Source of the DNA: Peribolospora baueri
Taxonomy: Eukaryota > Basidiomycota > Peribolosporomycetes > Peribolosporales > Peribolosporaceae
Length of the DNA stretch: 64,000 nt
NCBI GenBank assembly: GCA_029717555.1
Contig: JAMDHS010000004.1
Span: forward strand, 124,001 to 188,000
Direction: 5' to 3'
In this document: positions 10,421 through 26,088 of the stretch, one piece after another
Position numbering within the stretch: the stretch's first letter is position 1
How the letters are laid out: every line of letters starts with the position of its first letter
Position numbers and translations under genes: made by a program
The notes under the pieces: model-generated
Seen by the model: the letters and a program-made list of their open reading frames with translations, nothing else
Databases searched by the model: none
What the model was told of the DNA's origin: nothing

Positions 10421-13400
10421 CGCGGGAGCCGCTCGCAGAGTGCGCGCTCACTCACAACCACCGGGAGAGGGAGAGGGCGAGTCGAAGGGAAGGTGGGGGC
10501 GGGAGGTGTCTCAGAGCGGGGGCTCGTGCGCGAGAGTGGCGGTGGGTAAGGGAGGAAAGGAGGAGGGGAGTGGTCGGGGAGAAAGAGGTGGAGGCGTAGC
10601 AGGTGGTGGTATGCTCGTCTGGGCTGGTATGCTCGCTCGCCTCGACTGGTATGCTCGTCGTCGTCGTCGTCGTCTGGCGGTCGCCGTCGTTGTTGTGGTC
10701 GGTGTTTTGTCGCCTTGACGGATTCAGTGCCCTGCCGACGACGTTTTTGTCTGATCCTGATCCAGCCTTGGCGGTCCGCCACGGCAAGGCAAGCGAAACT
10801 GCCTCCGCTCACGGTCACAGTCGCCCACGTGCGGACGGACGGAGCGGACGGAGGGTTAGCAATCGGGGCGAGTTGTCGATGGCATGGAACGGGAACGGAA
10901 CGGGGAGGAGCGACGAAGGGAGATACTGAACAATAAGTAAGAAGAGCAAGGACGACGAGGACGAGGTACAGACAGACAGACAGACACGGACTGCATAGCA
11001 TGGCATGGATGAGTGAGATCGACGGCGACCAACGAACGAACGTTCTGACACCCAAAACTGGTCACCTCACGGATTTGGATCGCATCGTCTCGCCTCGTCT
11101 GTTTAGGACGGCAACCAACCGGCGTCCCTTCTCTCCCCCTACATCTCTCCTTGCTAGACAAGGCTCGCATGGACCGCGCTCAGACACGCAGCCGGCGTTT
11201 TCCCGAACGCGAGAGAGAGAGGTCGAAATAACGAAGGTTCTCCTTGCGCACCACTGCGATGACCCGCGCTCAGCATCGTCGGTCAAAGTCCGTCGTTGAC
11301 CTTTGGTACGGGACGACACCCCGGCCGCTTCAGGTGAGCGCCTGATCGTCGTTCTAGAGGCGACATCACCGTCCCTCTATCCCTCCTCCGCTCTCCACGC
11401 CCGTTCGACTGCAATCGCAACCGAAAGGGCGGCGCTTCGTGCCGCGGCCGCCTTCGACAACAAGCAAGCAAACTTGCCGCCTCGACAAAACATCACGCGC
11501 GGGCCGCCCCTCGGCGCCTCGGCGAGAACTGTGGTGCCCGTCCAGTCGAGCACGTGCGCGACGAGCGTTCGACATGACAATGTCCATGGGTCCCGTCACA
11601 TCATGCGGCTTTCGGCCAAGGCGAAGAAGCAAAGGTCGGTGCTGAACGGCAGGCGCGGGCGGCGATGTTGTCATCATATGGTGGCCGGCTCCTTGACGGG
11701 TCCCCCAGCCCTTCATTCGGCTCGCCGCTTTACAAGGCTTCCCATGGAGCCGGTTCACAGTACGAGGTCTATCCGCGTCCAGGAAGCTCGAGGGCCCCTT
11801 GGCGGCGGACTGGACTTTTGGCGATCTTGGCTCGCCTCCTTGCCAGCTTCCCGCGCCTTCAAGCATCCCGCCAGCAGTTAAAAAAGTCCTTATTTACCGG
11901 TGAGGTAGACGGCATGCTTTGCCCCAAAGGAGCCATCGCTTTGGAAAGCGGCTGGGAGGGAAGCAGAGCGAAAAGAGACAAGCGAGCCTCCCTTTGGCGT
12001 TGGGGCAACGCATGAGTACCAAACGCAGTATCGAACCAAATAGCTACACGAGTCCGACGCCACTGTCCGCGTGCACCACGGCGTGCTCGGCCGTATTGTG
12101 GCCGTTTTGTTTATAAAACGTGGTGTGTCTCGACGATTCGACTCTGATACAAAGCAAAGGCACCGGGCGGGGCCGGCCAAGCGTGGGTCCTGTGTTCGCC
12201 GGATCTTGCTTCTGCAATGTTGAGCTCGGGCCCATTTAATTTAACACATAGACGGGAGTGGCGGCCATATCACCATAGCTCTGCTACCAAAGACGTTGTA
12301 TGGTCGGTGTTGGCGTCATGAGAGCATCGACTTGGGCGCTCACGTCTCAACCGTCTTCGATACGGAACGCCCTCTTCTACGACCACTGGTTTTTGAGTGT
12401 TAGCGCCTAGGTGATGGTTATCCATCCTCATTAAAGGGCATGGTCAAGGGGCTCGAAGATCCGGACTTGGGTTTGCGGAGCGAGTTCTGGCCAGTAGAGC
12501 GAGGCGTTGGAAGGACGAACGACGAATGCCCGCGACCGGTCAACTGCGGTCCATGAGCGAGCGCACTGACACATCTGTATGCACGTGACCGGCTGCTGCG
12601 GCGGAGACGACGAGCTAAGAAGCGCAGAGAAGGAAAACATGCGCGACATTCTCACCCGCCCACGAACGAAAGAGGTCCAGTTTCCGGCAACCTGTGCGCG
12701 AGTGGCAGGGCGAGGTTCTGTTGGTAGTGACAGGAGACGGCGCGATGGGCGAGTTGAGACAGAACAGATACGTGTCCCGCTCGACAAAGCGCGGTAGACG
12801 TCGTCGTCGGATTCGCATAGATGTTGTTCGGTATATAGTAAAGACGCTCGCATCGGCCGTCCGTGGGTGACAGCCGCCGAGTTTGCAGCCTTTGCGGCCC
12901 TGGCGAGTCCATCCGCCCAAACTTGACCGGCCTTTGTCCCGTCGGGTGGACCGGTCCTTCCATCCGCCATCTGTCGCTCCAACCGCGTTTACCGATGGCC
13001 TAGCTCGCCGCCTTAACCCATTGCCGTTTTCCCAGCGTTCTCGCGAGTCCCTTACCAGCTCTCCTGACTCGACTCTACCTCGCATCGGATCGGGTGGGTT
13101 ACGTTCATCCGTCCTTTTTGCAGTGATTCCGTTGGGCTGTCAACCTACTACGGTACAGCACCGTACATACTGCATGCAAGTGTCGTTTCGGAGGGTGGTC
13201 TGGTCCGGAAACGGACCACTTTTGGGCCGCGACACCGGACAGAGCGCGGCTTGGCGGAACGGATCGATGGCTCCGTGCCGAGCCGCTCTTTCCTCTTTGC
13301 CTCTTTTTTTCTTCTCGTCCGCCCACGCCGCCGAGCGCCCTCGATCGCCGCCACGTTGCCTAGGTAGCGTGTGCAGGCAGCATATGCTCGCATGTAGCTC

Positions 13401-13993
13401 GCCGACGCTCACCACCGCATATCTTTACGGGGATACAGCACGGTCCTGTATATACATTCCAACAGAACCTAATGAATCGCCTTCATAGCTTGAGCACTCA
13501 ACAGGTCCGCTTTAAATTTGCGGCTTACGGTATCGTTCCTACGAGACCACGTGACGCTCAAGCCGCTTCGGCGCGGTCCTACCGGCACTGCCTTGGTGCC
13601 TCGCTTTGCGTATCTAGATAAATGTGCAACCTGACGAGCTCGACAGAACCAGCGAGTGAGGAATTTCGACTTGAAATGGAAACCCGGCCGAGATCCGGTC
13701 CGCGATGGGATCCAACACGGGCAGGCGTCCTGGAGAAGGAAGACCCGGACGACGCAGAGAGGACAAGGAAAGAGGGAGTGGCGCTGCTGCGGCACGCGGG
13801 AAGAAGAAGAGCAGTTGAAGCAGGCGAAGAAAAAAAATCTGGGCAGAGGGCGGCGAAGGGGGCGAGACGGCATAAGAGACGGCCAGCGCCCACTTCCTCC
13901 TTCTCTTCCTCGCACCACCTCTTCTTCCACCACTCCCTTCGCTCTCCTCCTCCTCCCGTCTACTTTCCCTTTCTCTCGTAAAAAAACTTAAAA
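10421..13993. other. Large divergent intergenic region, kinase and TEF1
   Basis: About 3.6 kb with no gene I can support. It holds the kinase 5' flank and the TEF1 promoter. (GTC)n runs near 10650, GACA repeats near 10970-10985, and a long pyrimidine-rich stretch at about 13890-13980 before the TEF1 leader are visible. Open frames of up to about 190 codons on both strands have no recognisable motif. I looked for tRNA, 5S and spliceosomal RNA signatures by eye and found none. Confidence 0.55.
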
Positions 13994-15831
<1,838 letters not shown>

Positions 15832-16897
15832 GCCAGCTGTGGCGCTTCGCGGGCGGCCGTGCTGCAAACTATTGCTTGTTCGGACCACCGCGCCCCCTCT
15901 CTTCACGCCCGCCGCGGTGCCAGGCGGAGTTTTGGCACCCAGTCTTTCCCCTTATTCTCGCATCATCTTGTATCGTACTCGTTTCGTCTTTGATCGATTC
16001 CAGTGCGATCTCATGTGCCCGTGTGTGTTTTGGGAGTTGTCACCGTCCGTTGAAGACCGAAAGCCAGTTGGAGAAAGCGGCCATTGCAGAAACATTCAAA
16101 AAAAAAAGCGGACGGATAACATCCATTCGATTTCTAAGACCGTTACGGTGCATAGGATGCGCTTCATGTTGAAGGTGCCGTTATGGATCCCCTACAGACT
16201 GACAAGCTCGCTCCGGCATCCGGGCAATTTTCAAAACCCTGCTTGCCGAGGGTTAAGCCTTTGAGAGCGATGACGACGTCTGCGTGGATCGATCCTTAGA
16301 ATCTGGCTCTCCCGGTTCGTTACCGTGTTCGATCGCAGCAATTCTCGGGACACTGTCCAGCTGTGTACCATACGGAACACGATGGATACGTTTGTGCAAC
16401 AGGAGGAAGGAAGACGTATTGACAGGTATATGTATCCTTTGTTCATCGCGGAAGAGGGCGCTGACCTTTTGCTCCCTCCTCCTCGGTCCACCTCCACCGC
16501 CGAGTCAACGGACGAGTCGAGGCAGGCGGTCGGATGGAGCGGAAGAAAAAGTGGACCCACGAACCTCGTTCGTCGAAGGACACACCCTCCCTTGCCCAGG
16601 AGCTGAACCGGGCCATAGCTCTCCCTCGAGCCAGATCTCCTTTCCACACTTTCCCTCGCCTTCCCCTCCTTTCACGTTTCACGTCTCCCCAGGGTTTGGC
16701 TCCCAACCCCCCCACCTGCCACCGTCGCTATGACCATTCCGAAACCACACAGTCAAGCCAAACTTTGACTCGTTTGTCGTCTCGCTCGCCACGCCGACTA
16801 AACCGCGTTTTCCTCTTACACTGGTCGTCCCAGAACTCCCCCAATGCCGCAACATCCACCGACTCCAATCCTCCCCCCTTCCCAACCACTCGCGCGA
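15832..16897. other. Convergent intergenic region, TEF1 and BAP31-like gene
   Basis: TEF1 3' UTR and flank, then AT-richer sequence around 16100-16450, then the 3' flank of the BAP31-like gene. No supported gene or RNA. Confidence 0.5.
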
Positions 16898-18197
16898 TTA
16901 ATCCGCCTTCTTATCGCTCACGTTTCCCTGAGCCTTGTTGAGTTCGTCGGAAAGGCGGTTGTACTCGGCGTGCTGTTGCGCCGCTTGCTTTTTGAGCGTC
17001 TCTGTGAGAGTAGCAACGGGGAAATCGGTTTGCGAAGGTGAGAAAAATGATTGTTCTTCCGCACATGCATCAAAATGGAGTATCCTCTCTGCCCACCGAT
17101 CTCCTGCTTGTGCTTGGCTTCAAGGCCGCCGTCCGCCTTATCCTGGAAAGCAGATAGTACGTAAAGGAGAAAGGGGGGAAGGGAGGCGCAAAACGCAGCA
17201 CGAACGATTCAGTTTTCAGTTGCACGGACCGCACGGGATGGTGACACGTTGAGCCATGAATTCGAGACGAGCTGACTCACGGCTCCCTTCTTCAGTGCGA
17301 CAAGCTCCTCCTGAGCGTGGATGAGATCTTGAATGAGCGAGTAGGTGCGGGAGAGGATCCTGATATGATGTACGACGGAAATCAAAGGGAAAAGAGGTCG
17401 AGTCAAATGCCAGCGCGCGCACCGACAAGAACAATCAGGTACTTCGGCGCGGCTAAGTCATCGTGACTCACAAGCTCAAAAACAGAGTAAATCCGGTGAG
17501 GTACATGTTCCTCTGCGTGTAAAACTTGCGCGCGGCATAGTTGGTCTCCGTGCGCACGTCGGCGTGGATGCCGGTTCCACCTCCCCGGGTCGCTTCGGAG
17601 TCGGACACGACGCGGAGCATGCGCTGAACAGAGTCGACGAAGAGGACTGCGATGAAGCTGGTGAGGAAACAACAGGGTTCAGTTCCTGATGCGACAAATC
17701 CACGTTGCCCTTTTCACGACCAGCGAACGGACCACCGCCTCGTCCAAAAGACCGCGCTCGACCACGCTTGGAGTCTTCTCACATGAACGTGATCTTCAGG
17801 CCGTACTGAATCTGGGCCACGATCGGGTTCTCAGCGAGGAACTTGAACAGCTTGCGGCGCATCGTGAAAGGAAGAGGGATCTGTGCAGGTACGAAAAAAG
17901 ATAACGAGCGAAAGATAAGACGCATGGTCAGATCAGCATGAAGGGTTCGCCCAACGGACAGGACCTGTACCACGAGTGGAGAGTAGGTGAACGCCGCGTA
18001 CTCACTGCAAGAACGAGGAAGGTGACCATCTGAGAAGAGCAACAAAGCCAGGAAGACGGCGAGCGGAGAGAGCACAGCCAGACAAACATGAACGCGCGTG
18101 GTCAGTCGCCTCCTTTCCCTTGCCGCCGGGAGCGGGGTGGAATGTCACGCACCTCGAAAACGAGGAGGATGAATGCGAGAGTGTAGTAGAGCGTCAT
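16898..18197 (-). CDS. BAP31/Yet-family endoplasmic reticulum membrane protein
   Basis: Seven exons: complement of 16898-17001, 17097-17142, 17281-17359, 17472-17657, 17783-17880, 18006-18029 and 18153-18197, 582 bases and 193 residues. It starts MTLYYTLAFILLVFE, as BAP31/Yet proteins do, has three hydrophobic segments in the first ~130 residues, then a charged helical tail (LIQDLIHAQEELVALKKGA, HAEYNRLSDELNKAQ) likely to form a coiled coil, and ends in KKAD, a dilysine ER-retrieval type signal. Family members are ER membrane chaperone or export factors; the yeast Yet proteins associate with translocation and inositol regulation. Exons 1 and 2 are only 45 and 24 bases. The protein is slightly shorter than yeast Yet1. 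Which yeast paralogue it matches cannot be told. Confidence 0.93.
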
Positions 18198-19264
18198 CTT
18201 GGGCGACCTTTGCTGTCTGTCCTGTCTCTGTAATCTGGCTGATGTATTGTACCTAGGTGGCGGGGGAGAAAGGCCGACTTGAGACGAAGGTGAACGGGGC
18301 GGGGATGGATGATAAGAGAAGAGAGGAGAGGAGAAGGGATGAGGCAGGACTTGGACGATGGGCTCGCCCAGGTTCGCGCCGGCTCGATCGGTGACGTCGC
18401 ATGAATTCCACCTTCCACGTGCACATTCCGTGGATCGCCGCGCTGCGCTGCGCCGACGAGGGCGCGAACGGACATGATATGAAAGCCCAGAGTCGGACTC
18501 ATGACGAACATGCTTGAATACCTTCGTTTCCTATTTGTTGACGAGTAGGCGGGTGTGGACGCTGGACAGTGGAGCGTACATTCAGGTTTATATGCAAGTC
18601 ATCAACGAGAACGGTTTGCGCCAGGATGGCCAATGACGACCTCTGACGACGGTAGAGCGCTTTTGTGAACGAGACTGGGCGACGAGACCTTCGGGGCAAA
18701 AGCAGAGGGGACACGGGCGACCAGGACGGGTAGATGCTATACACGATAGGAAACCAACGACTAGGGCACTCAGAGATGCAACAGCGCCAGAAACAGGCGA
18801 ACGAGGGAGACGTCTCTGAAAGCACATGGAAGGCCATGGAATATCGAGGAAAAGAAGGCAGAAGCGAAGCATACCGGACCGGGGATCAGATGAGTTTTGT
18901 GCGAGCAATCGGCTTGTTTGTTTGGGTGTTTAGGCGAACGGAGCAAGAAAAACCAAAAACATCTGCGCCGAATCATCATCGTTGTCGTCGTCACCGTCGT
19001 CTCCCACAACGAACGGCGTCTGTCACGTTCTATTCGGCGAGAGCCATCTTCACGCTTCTCCCAACCTCATACGTTTGTCGTCGCGAGCGCTTTCGTCACG
19101 CTCACAGCTCCTCCGGGCTCGGCGGCCTGGAGAAGGAGAGGGCCATTGAGTAAACCGAGCCGGCGTCCGCTTCGCTTCGCGTGTCAAGGTCGGACACGCC
19201 GTCGAGGTGCTGATGCGAACGGAAGCCATGTCCGTCAGAGCCGAGATAAACGATGAGACGACCC
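18198..19264. other. Intergenic region upstream of the BAP31-like gene
   Basis: About 1.07 kb holding the BAP31-like promoter side and the 3' flank of the GH63 gene. No supported gene; short open frames only. Confidence 0.5.
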
Positions 19265-20881
19265 TCACCGGACTCTCACCTCATCGAAATAGTGAGCGGC
19301 CTGCGAACGAGGCGTGCGTGGCGTGCGCGGCAGACGGTAGGACAGGCCGCTTTGCCTGAGGTAGTACGCGAGCGAGGGAACGACGTCAGTTTGACCCATC
19401 CGATCTCAAACGACACGCCGACCAGAGTAGAAGCTCACATGATACTGAAGGCAATGAGACCCGTCCACCCAGTCTGATGTGAAGCGCCCAATCCCCTGCC
19501 ATCATCGGCATTGAAATACTGCGAGCGCCGCCAAACGACACGATCAACAGAAGTCAGCGAACGACCAACCCCAGTCCGCTCCGCGAGTCTCGAGGGACAA
19601 TCCGCTCACCTCGTGGAATAACACGTGGTCACGCCAGTACGGATCCCAGTCAAAGCGCTCGTCACCGCCGTTGCAGGCGCGACGCATCTCGTCGTCGCGG
19701 CTGAAGATGTTGATGAGCCGATGCTGGATCTCCTCGGCAACGTGACCGAGATGCATATAGTCGCCGCTGCTAGTCGGGCACTTGACCTTGAGAGAGTCGC
19801 CATAGAACTGGTAAAAGCGCTGGAGCGACTCGATGAGCAGAAAGTTGACCGCCAACCAGATCGGGCCACGCCAGTTCGAGTTGCCGCCGAACATGCCCGA
19901 GTGAGATTCGCCGGGCCAATAGCCGACACCAAACTCTTCGCCGTTCACGTTCGTGCTCCAAGGATGGTCCTTGTGATAGCGCGAGAGGCTGTTGCACGTC
20001 AGACAAGACGAGCGGAGAGCGGGTCAGCAACCGCAAGCACTCGTACGACACCGGAGCGAGCGACCGCACACCCAACTCACGATCGAACGCCGTGCTGGCT
20101 GAGGAACTCGGATTCGTCGAGCATGCGCTGAAGGATGGAAACCAGACGGTCTTTATTTACCATCGCAAGAAGCCGACGGTCCGCCTTGCCAGAGTCTAGT
20201 GGGCAGGGGAACGACGGGAGTGAGAGGAGGACCGACAAGAGACGTTGAGCGCTACGAGACATCGGAAGGTCGCGCACACAGACTCACAAGCCATGTTGGA
20301 GATGTTCCTCTCGGCCAGATCGGGACGGTGGTCGATGAACCATTGCATGCGCTTGGCGAACCCGGGGAACCTCTTGAGGACGATAGGTTCGAGAGTGAGG
20401 GTGGCGAACAAAGGGATGAGGCCGACCAGAGATCGCACGGGGATCTGCATCGAGCGATGCTCTCCCCAAGAGATGGCATCGTAGTAGAAGCCGTCCTTCT
20501 CGTTCCAGAGGCTCAGTTCGTCGTCATCGGAGTCCTTGAACGTCATGGCGTCGGCAATGAAGATGAAGTGTTCAAAGAACTTGGACGCGATGTCCTCATA
20601 CGTCGGGTTGTGCTTGGCGAGCTCCAAGGCCATGTTGAGCCTGGCGCACGACGCAAATGGTCCCCATGCGCGTCGACGATCATCAGCGCATGTGAACAAG
20701 GCGATCGAGAGAAGCTCGTGACTTGACTCACATGTTCAAACAGAAGAACGCCATCCACGCTGTCCCGTCCGCCTGACGGAGGACACCCCCCGTGGGGAGG
20801 GGTTCTGAACGGTTGAAGGGACCGATGTTGTCGAGGCCAAGGAAGCCGCCCTCGAAAACGTTGTTGCCGTCCTTGTCCTTC

Positions 20882-20916
<35 letters not shown>

Positions 20917-23899
20917 CTGGAAGACGCGCTCAAGGAAGTCGAGGTCCTCCCGGCCGTACAGCTTTCGCTCGACCTTGAATACACGGAACGTTGCCCTGTG
21001 TTTCGATGAACAGCAAGGAGAAGGAGTGAGCGTCCCTCCGGACGACGGCAAGCCCAAAGGACCAGCACGAACGATGCTCCTCACCAAGCGTGTACGGGCG
21101 GGTTGACGTCGCTAAAGTTCCACTCATAAGCAGGGATCTGACCATCGGGCTTCATGTACCACTCGCGAGTGAAGAGGTCGAGCTGCTTCTTGGCGAACGC
21201 CGGGTCTACCATGGCAAGAGGGATGGTGTGGAAGGCAGTGTCCCACACCGCGAAGAAGGGGTACTCCCACTTGTCCGGCATCGACAGGATGTCGTCGATA
21301 TAAAGGTGTTTCCACTCCTGTCGCCCGAGAGGATGGATAGAATCGCCGAGTCAGCTATCCGCCACGGAAGCGACGACGGCCAGATGTACGGCCGAGAGCG
21401 GACCAGAGGAAGGTCATGCATGCTCACCCGGTTGCGCACGTATTTCCTCTCCGGCGGCGGCGGAGGCTGACCGGGGTCGCCCTTGATCCACTCTTGCTGG
21501 ATGAACATGTAGAACTGCTTGGACCTTTGTTTGGGCGAGACGAGCGAAAAGGGAATGACAGAGACATCACGACTCAACATCTCTCGGTCCCACCGACGGC
21601 TGCAAAGATGGAACGAAGGACGCGTGCTGGCGCTCACCATAGCATGCCCGCCAACGCCTGCCTCTGAATGTTTTTGAGATCTTCGCTCAGCGGCCCGCCG
21701 GCGAGCCGGGCGTAAAACTCGTCCGCGTCGTAGCGCCTGGCCTCGACGACGGCGTCAAACTTTTCGTCGTCCATAATCGCAGAGTCCTCCTCCGGCGTGC
21801 GCGGGGTAAGCTTGAGCCTGACGACCGCGCATCCGCCCTTGGCGGGCACGGCATGGAAGACGTAGTGCGCGCCCGCCTTGGTGCCTGACTTTTCCGGGTT
21901 GACATAAGCAACGCGCGGCGACTCGGGCATCTCCTCGTACTCCTCATCCTCCTGCACCTCCTCGGGCACCTCATCAAACTCGTCTTCCTCTGACGACCCT
22001 AAGCCCAAAGACGAAGAAGGCTCCTCGCCGCCATTCACCTTTCCGTTTACCATTCCGGACGACTCGCCCTCCCTCGTCTGGGACGCGATGGCGTCGTTGG
22101 CCTGCCGCCGGACCCTCGGCACGCGTTTAGTGATCGTCTTCTTCACCTTGCGGGTCTTCTTGATGGGATGGGCGCCGGGAGGGCGGTGGGAGGGGATGAT
22201 GTGGTCGTGAAAGGCGTCCTTAGCGAAGCTGCGGTTCTTACCGCCCCAAAGGCGCTCGAAATTGGTTTCGTTCTCGGTGAAGAGCAGGTCGGGAGTCACG
22301 ATCTCCTCGCTGATGGGCTCCGGAGAGGGTGGCGCTTCACCGTCGGAGAAACGACGGCCGGAGCGGACGGGCGGCGAGGGGGCGGGACTAGCGGTGGCGT
22401 AAAGGTGCGTCTGTCCGAGTGTGGGATGTGTCGCGGCGATGGTGCTCTCGCCCGTCGCCCTCAGGTTGGGCATGTTGCCGCCCTCTCCGTCCCCCTCTTT
22501 ACCCCAAGACCAAGTGTTGCGGAACCATAGTTGGGGCAAGATGTGTAGGTCCGCCGGCTCGGGCCCGCGATTGTAGGCGGTGATGCGAATGGACATGCCG
22601 TTCTCGTTGTCGGCGTCCTTGGCATACTGTACGGATGGGCGGGGGGAAGTCGCGACATTGTTGAGTGAGATGAGCGGGCGACGACGACGGCAACGTCTGG
22701 TGAGCGACTCACCTCCACGTAAATGTCCCAATACCGATCCTCATCAAACATGTCCGTGTCAGTGATCTCAAATTCGTCCACATCCCGCGATCGATGTTGG
22801 CTCTCGCGCACGAGCTGCTCGTAAGGGAAGGCAGCCTGAGGATATTTGTAGAGGTACTTCATGTACGAGTGTGTGGGCGTGCTGTCGAGATACCAGTAAA
22901 CCTCCTTTACGTCTTCGCCGTGGTTGCCTGGAAGCGTGGTGAATACGAGCGGCAAAGACGAGTGTCAAGGCGAAGCATGTGGAAAGCGTACAGGGAGGCC
23001 TGCATTGTGACGCACCCTCATGGCCTGTGACGCCGAAGAGCCTCTCCTTGAGGATCCTGTCCTTTCCGTTCCAAAGCCCCACGGAGAAGCAGAGGCGCTG
23101 GTGGTTGTCTGAGATTCCCCCGATGCCATCCTCGCCCCAGCGGTAGGCACGCGAGCGCGCCTGCTCGTGAGGGAAGTGGGTCCACGCGTCTCCGTTGGCC
23201 GAGTAATCTTCGCGAACCTGGGACGTGCGAGTCACCCGGGGGAGCGAGCATGAAAGGTGTGAGGGAGAGAGCTCAAGAGACAAGACGCCGCGCAAACGCC
23301 GTTCACTCACGGTGGCCTGGAAAAAAAGAGGGCGCGAGCGGCGACAAAACAGACACCGAGTTGGTTGGCAGAGGAGAAGATCAGCGCATTTTTCACCCAT
23401 GCTCGTCGAGGCGAGCTGGCTCGACCGAAAGAATGTCGACGACAGACGAACGAAACGTCGGGCTGGCGCGCACACTCACCCACTGCCTCTCGCTGAGATA
23501 AGGACCCCACCGCTTCCAATGCCTCTCCTTCCTCCCGTCTTCCTCCAACCGGACCTCCTCGGCGCTCATCCACCCCACGTTCGTGTCCGTCTCGTCGACG
23601 CTGTACGGCTGCTGCTGCTGCTGCTGCTGGGAACCGTCGTCGTCGTCGTCATCGCAGTGGCGATGAGCAGCCTGAGCTTCGTGGCCGCGGTGATCGACGC
23701 CGGCGTGATCAGCCGTGGGAAGCTCAGGACCTCGCATGCGCTCGTTCTGGCCCGGGGCAGGAGCAGGAGCGTTGGCGTTGGTCGTCTTCTTGTGCAACAT
23801 CCCGGCCGCGGCGGCGCCGGGGTGTCCAGGGATCCGGACGCTCAACCCTTCTGCGGGCGGGGGAGTGGCCCTGTCGGTGCCGTCGGTATTGCCGCTCAT
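19265..23899 (-). CDS. Glycoside hydrolase family 63-like glucosidase
   Basis: Thirteen exons: complement of 19265-19355, 19439-19518, 19610-19988, 20081-20195, 20288-20640, 20732-20995, 21085-21317, 21428-21524, 21638-22626, 22713-22927, 23016-23217, 23311-23316 and 23480-23899; 3444 bases, 1147 residues. Conserved blocks include [62 protein letters not shown] (Asp near residue 797) and [12 protein letters not shown] near residue 1002. These match the large cytosolic-type fungal GH63 proteins related to mannosyl-oligosaccharide glucosidase. There is no signal peptide or membrane anchor; an Asp run and a Gln run lie in the N-terminal 100 residues, and a charged low-complexity insert (about 300-450) interrupts the catalytic region. 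Exon 2 is six bases. The C-terminus YFDEVRVR is read straight to TGA at 19265-19267. Natural substrate unknown. Confidence 0.9.
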
Positions 23900-25235
23900 G
23901 GTGAGGGGGGGCGTATCGTTGTGTGGTCAGAGGGTAGCGCGGAGGAGGGCGCGCGGGCGAGGGAAGAGGGGACAGACGGGTGACGGTCGATGGAAGGAGA
24001 GGAGGAGCGAGGGGATGACGGATGAAAGGGAGGATATGGACAGGGGGCGAGAGGGAGGCGAGGCGAGCGGACGGACGGACGAGCGTGTTGTGGCGTGCTC
24101 GCAGGGACTGTGCGAGGGCAAGAAGGAACGAGATGGGAGAAGGACGATGGGAGTAGAAGGCGAAAGGAGGAGTCGATGATGTCGTCGTGTGCAAGTTGCG
24201 AACGGGCGATCGAGTTTAGCCTGGACCGATCACGTGCTAAGTAAGAGGCTGATGAACGATAGCCAAGACGTTGCGAGACGACGGACGGCCGACGCGTCGA
24301 CCAACTCTGCCAGTTTACGATCTGATCTCGTCGTAGACGGCCGGCCTTCCGTTGTTGCGCCCCGGGCTACAATGTCTGAACGGCTTGTCCGAGATCTATG
24401 ACCACGTACGCGCGCAAACGGCCGCCATAGGTCTGCTCAGACGGACGGGGGGAACACTCGCGGGCCTGTCTGGCTCGTCTCGGGAAGCTGAGACGGGGGA
24501 AAACCACCTCGCCAATGGTCGTCTGTTCCACATATGCACTCCCTCCGGAGACAGGCTCGTCACGATCACCAGCATCCACCCGTCGTCGATCGCCAATAAC
24601 AGACAAACTAATTACCGCAACGGATCTATCCTCCACACGCCCACGTACGCCCGCTCTCTCCTCGCCGACGAGCCCCGCCCGCTCCCCCTTCGTCTCCATC
24701 CGCTTCGCGTATGCATGGACGGCTCTGGGCATACGGAGCGGAGCGAGATAGATGAACATAGGCAGTCAGCTCCTTCCTCCCTTCCTTGAAGTCAGTCCGT
24801 CCAACCACGCCGTCCTCCCTTCGTCATGCGCGTGGTGCACGAGTGCGTGTACGCATTCAGAGAGCAGTCTGTGAGGACTCGTCCGGCTGTCAGAGTCGGA
24901 GTGAGGACGTCGCTCGCGTGTGGAGACGACCGAGCAAGCCCACCGATCCACCGATCTGCGGACGGAAGTGACCGGGAATATCCGGCGGCCGGCGGATGAA
25001 CAGAGGCGCACGTCACTCCTGCGGCCAGGCCAGTCGATCTCCTAGCGTAGGATCCTTCTGCACGACCGGCGAAACCATACTTGGAACACGACACGATGAA
25101 CGCAATCTCAGTACATGTGAAATGGAGGTGGGAACGAGTACAATGAGGTCGGGACGGTCCGGGTTCAGGCGACTCCAGAAAAAAAAGGCGGAAATGGAGT
25201 AAACAAATCAGATTCGAGCGTCCTCTTAGCGCTCT
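23900..25235. other. Intergenic region between GH63-like gene and ATG2
   Basis: Promoter side of the GH63-like gene, purine-rich at 23900-24180, and the 3' flank of ATG2. No supported gene or RNA. Confidence 0.5.
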
Positions 25236-26052
25236 TCAACCTGACTTGTACTTGTCAGCGTTGTCGGAGCGGCTGCCCGGGTCGAGCTGGTTGTGGAGGC
25301 CGAAAAGCGCCTTGCTCATCGCCTCGCTGGCGCCGATCATCGGCTTGAGAATCGCGATGGGCACGGCGCGAACGACAGGTCGAGAGGTGCCCTGGGTGAA
25401 GAAGAAGTACAGTCACAGGACGGAGCATGATGAGAAGAAGGCGGCTGGACGACGGGCATAAGAGGCGCGCGAGGGACTGACCTCTGAGCCTGTGCGCTCG
25501 TAGACCTCCATCGGTAACGCCAGGATCGTCTGTGCCGCCGCGTTAAGGTTCTTACTCAAGCTCTGATAAGCTTCCTTGAGGCCTTCCCGGACGTCCGCAG
25601 GCTGGTGCGCGTACTTGCTAATCATCTCCTCCATCTCGCTCTCCAACGCCTCGCTCGCCGTGCCTGCGTCCCCGGCAGATGCAGATGTTCCCGAAGATCG
25701 CTCCGCGACAGTCTCGCCGTGGACGCGGCGATCCACTCGGCCGCCCAGGACGGTCTCCGCCTGTTCGAGGATAACCTGTGTGCCAGTCGCTAGCTTGGCG
25801 CCAAGCTTGATCGCCTCCATAGCCGTCGTCTTCGCAAATGACGTCGCTCCTTTCTGCACCCCGCGAGCCAGACGGCGATCACGCTGGTATTGCTCGACGG
25901 GTAGAAGGACAAGATTGGCGAAGCCCGAGCCGAGGTTGACGAGCGATCGGACCGGAGACAAGCCCGAGAGCACATCCGCAAGCTGATTCGCCTTCACGTC
26001 TGGCGTCCAAATGTCCTGAAGGGCGTCCGAGAGACGTTGCCAGCCGGAAACC

Positions 26053-26088
<36 letters not shown>

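Noticed and set aside
12240-12440. Possible structured RNA in the kinase/TEF1 spacer
   Set aside because: Checked by eye against 5S, U1, U2, U4, U6 and U3 signature sequences; none fits and there are no tRNA boxes.
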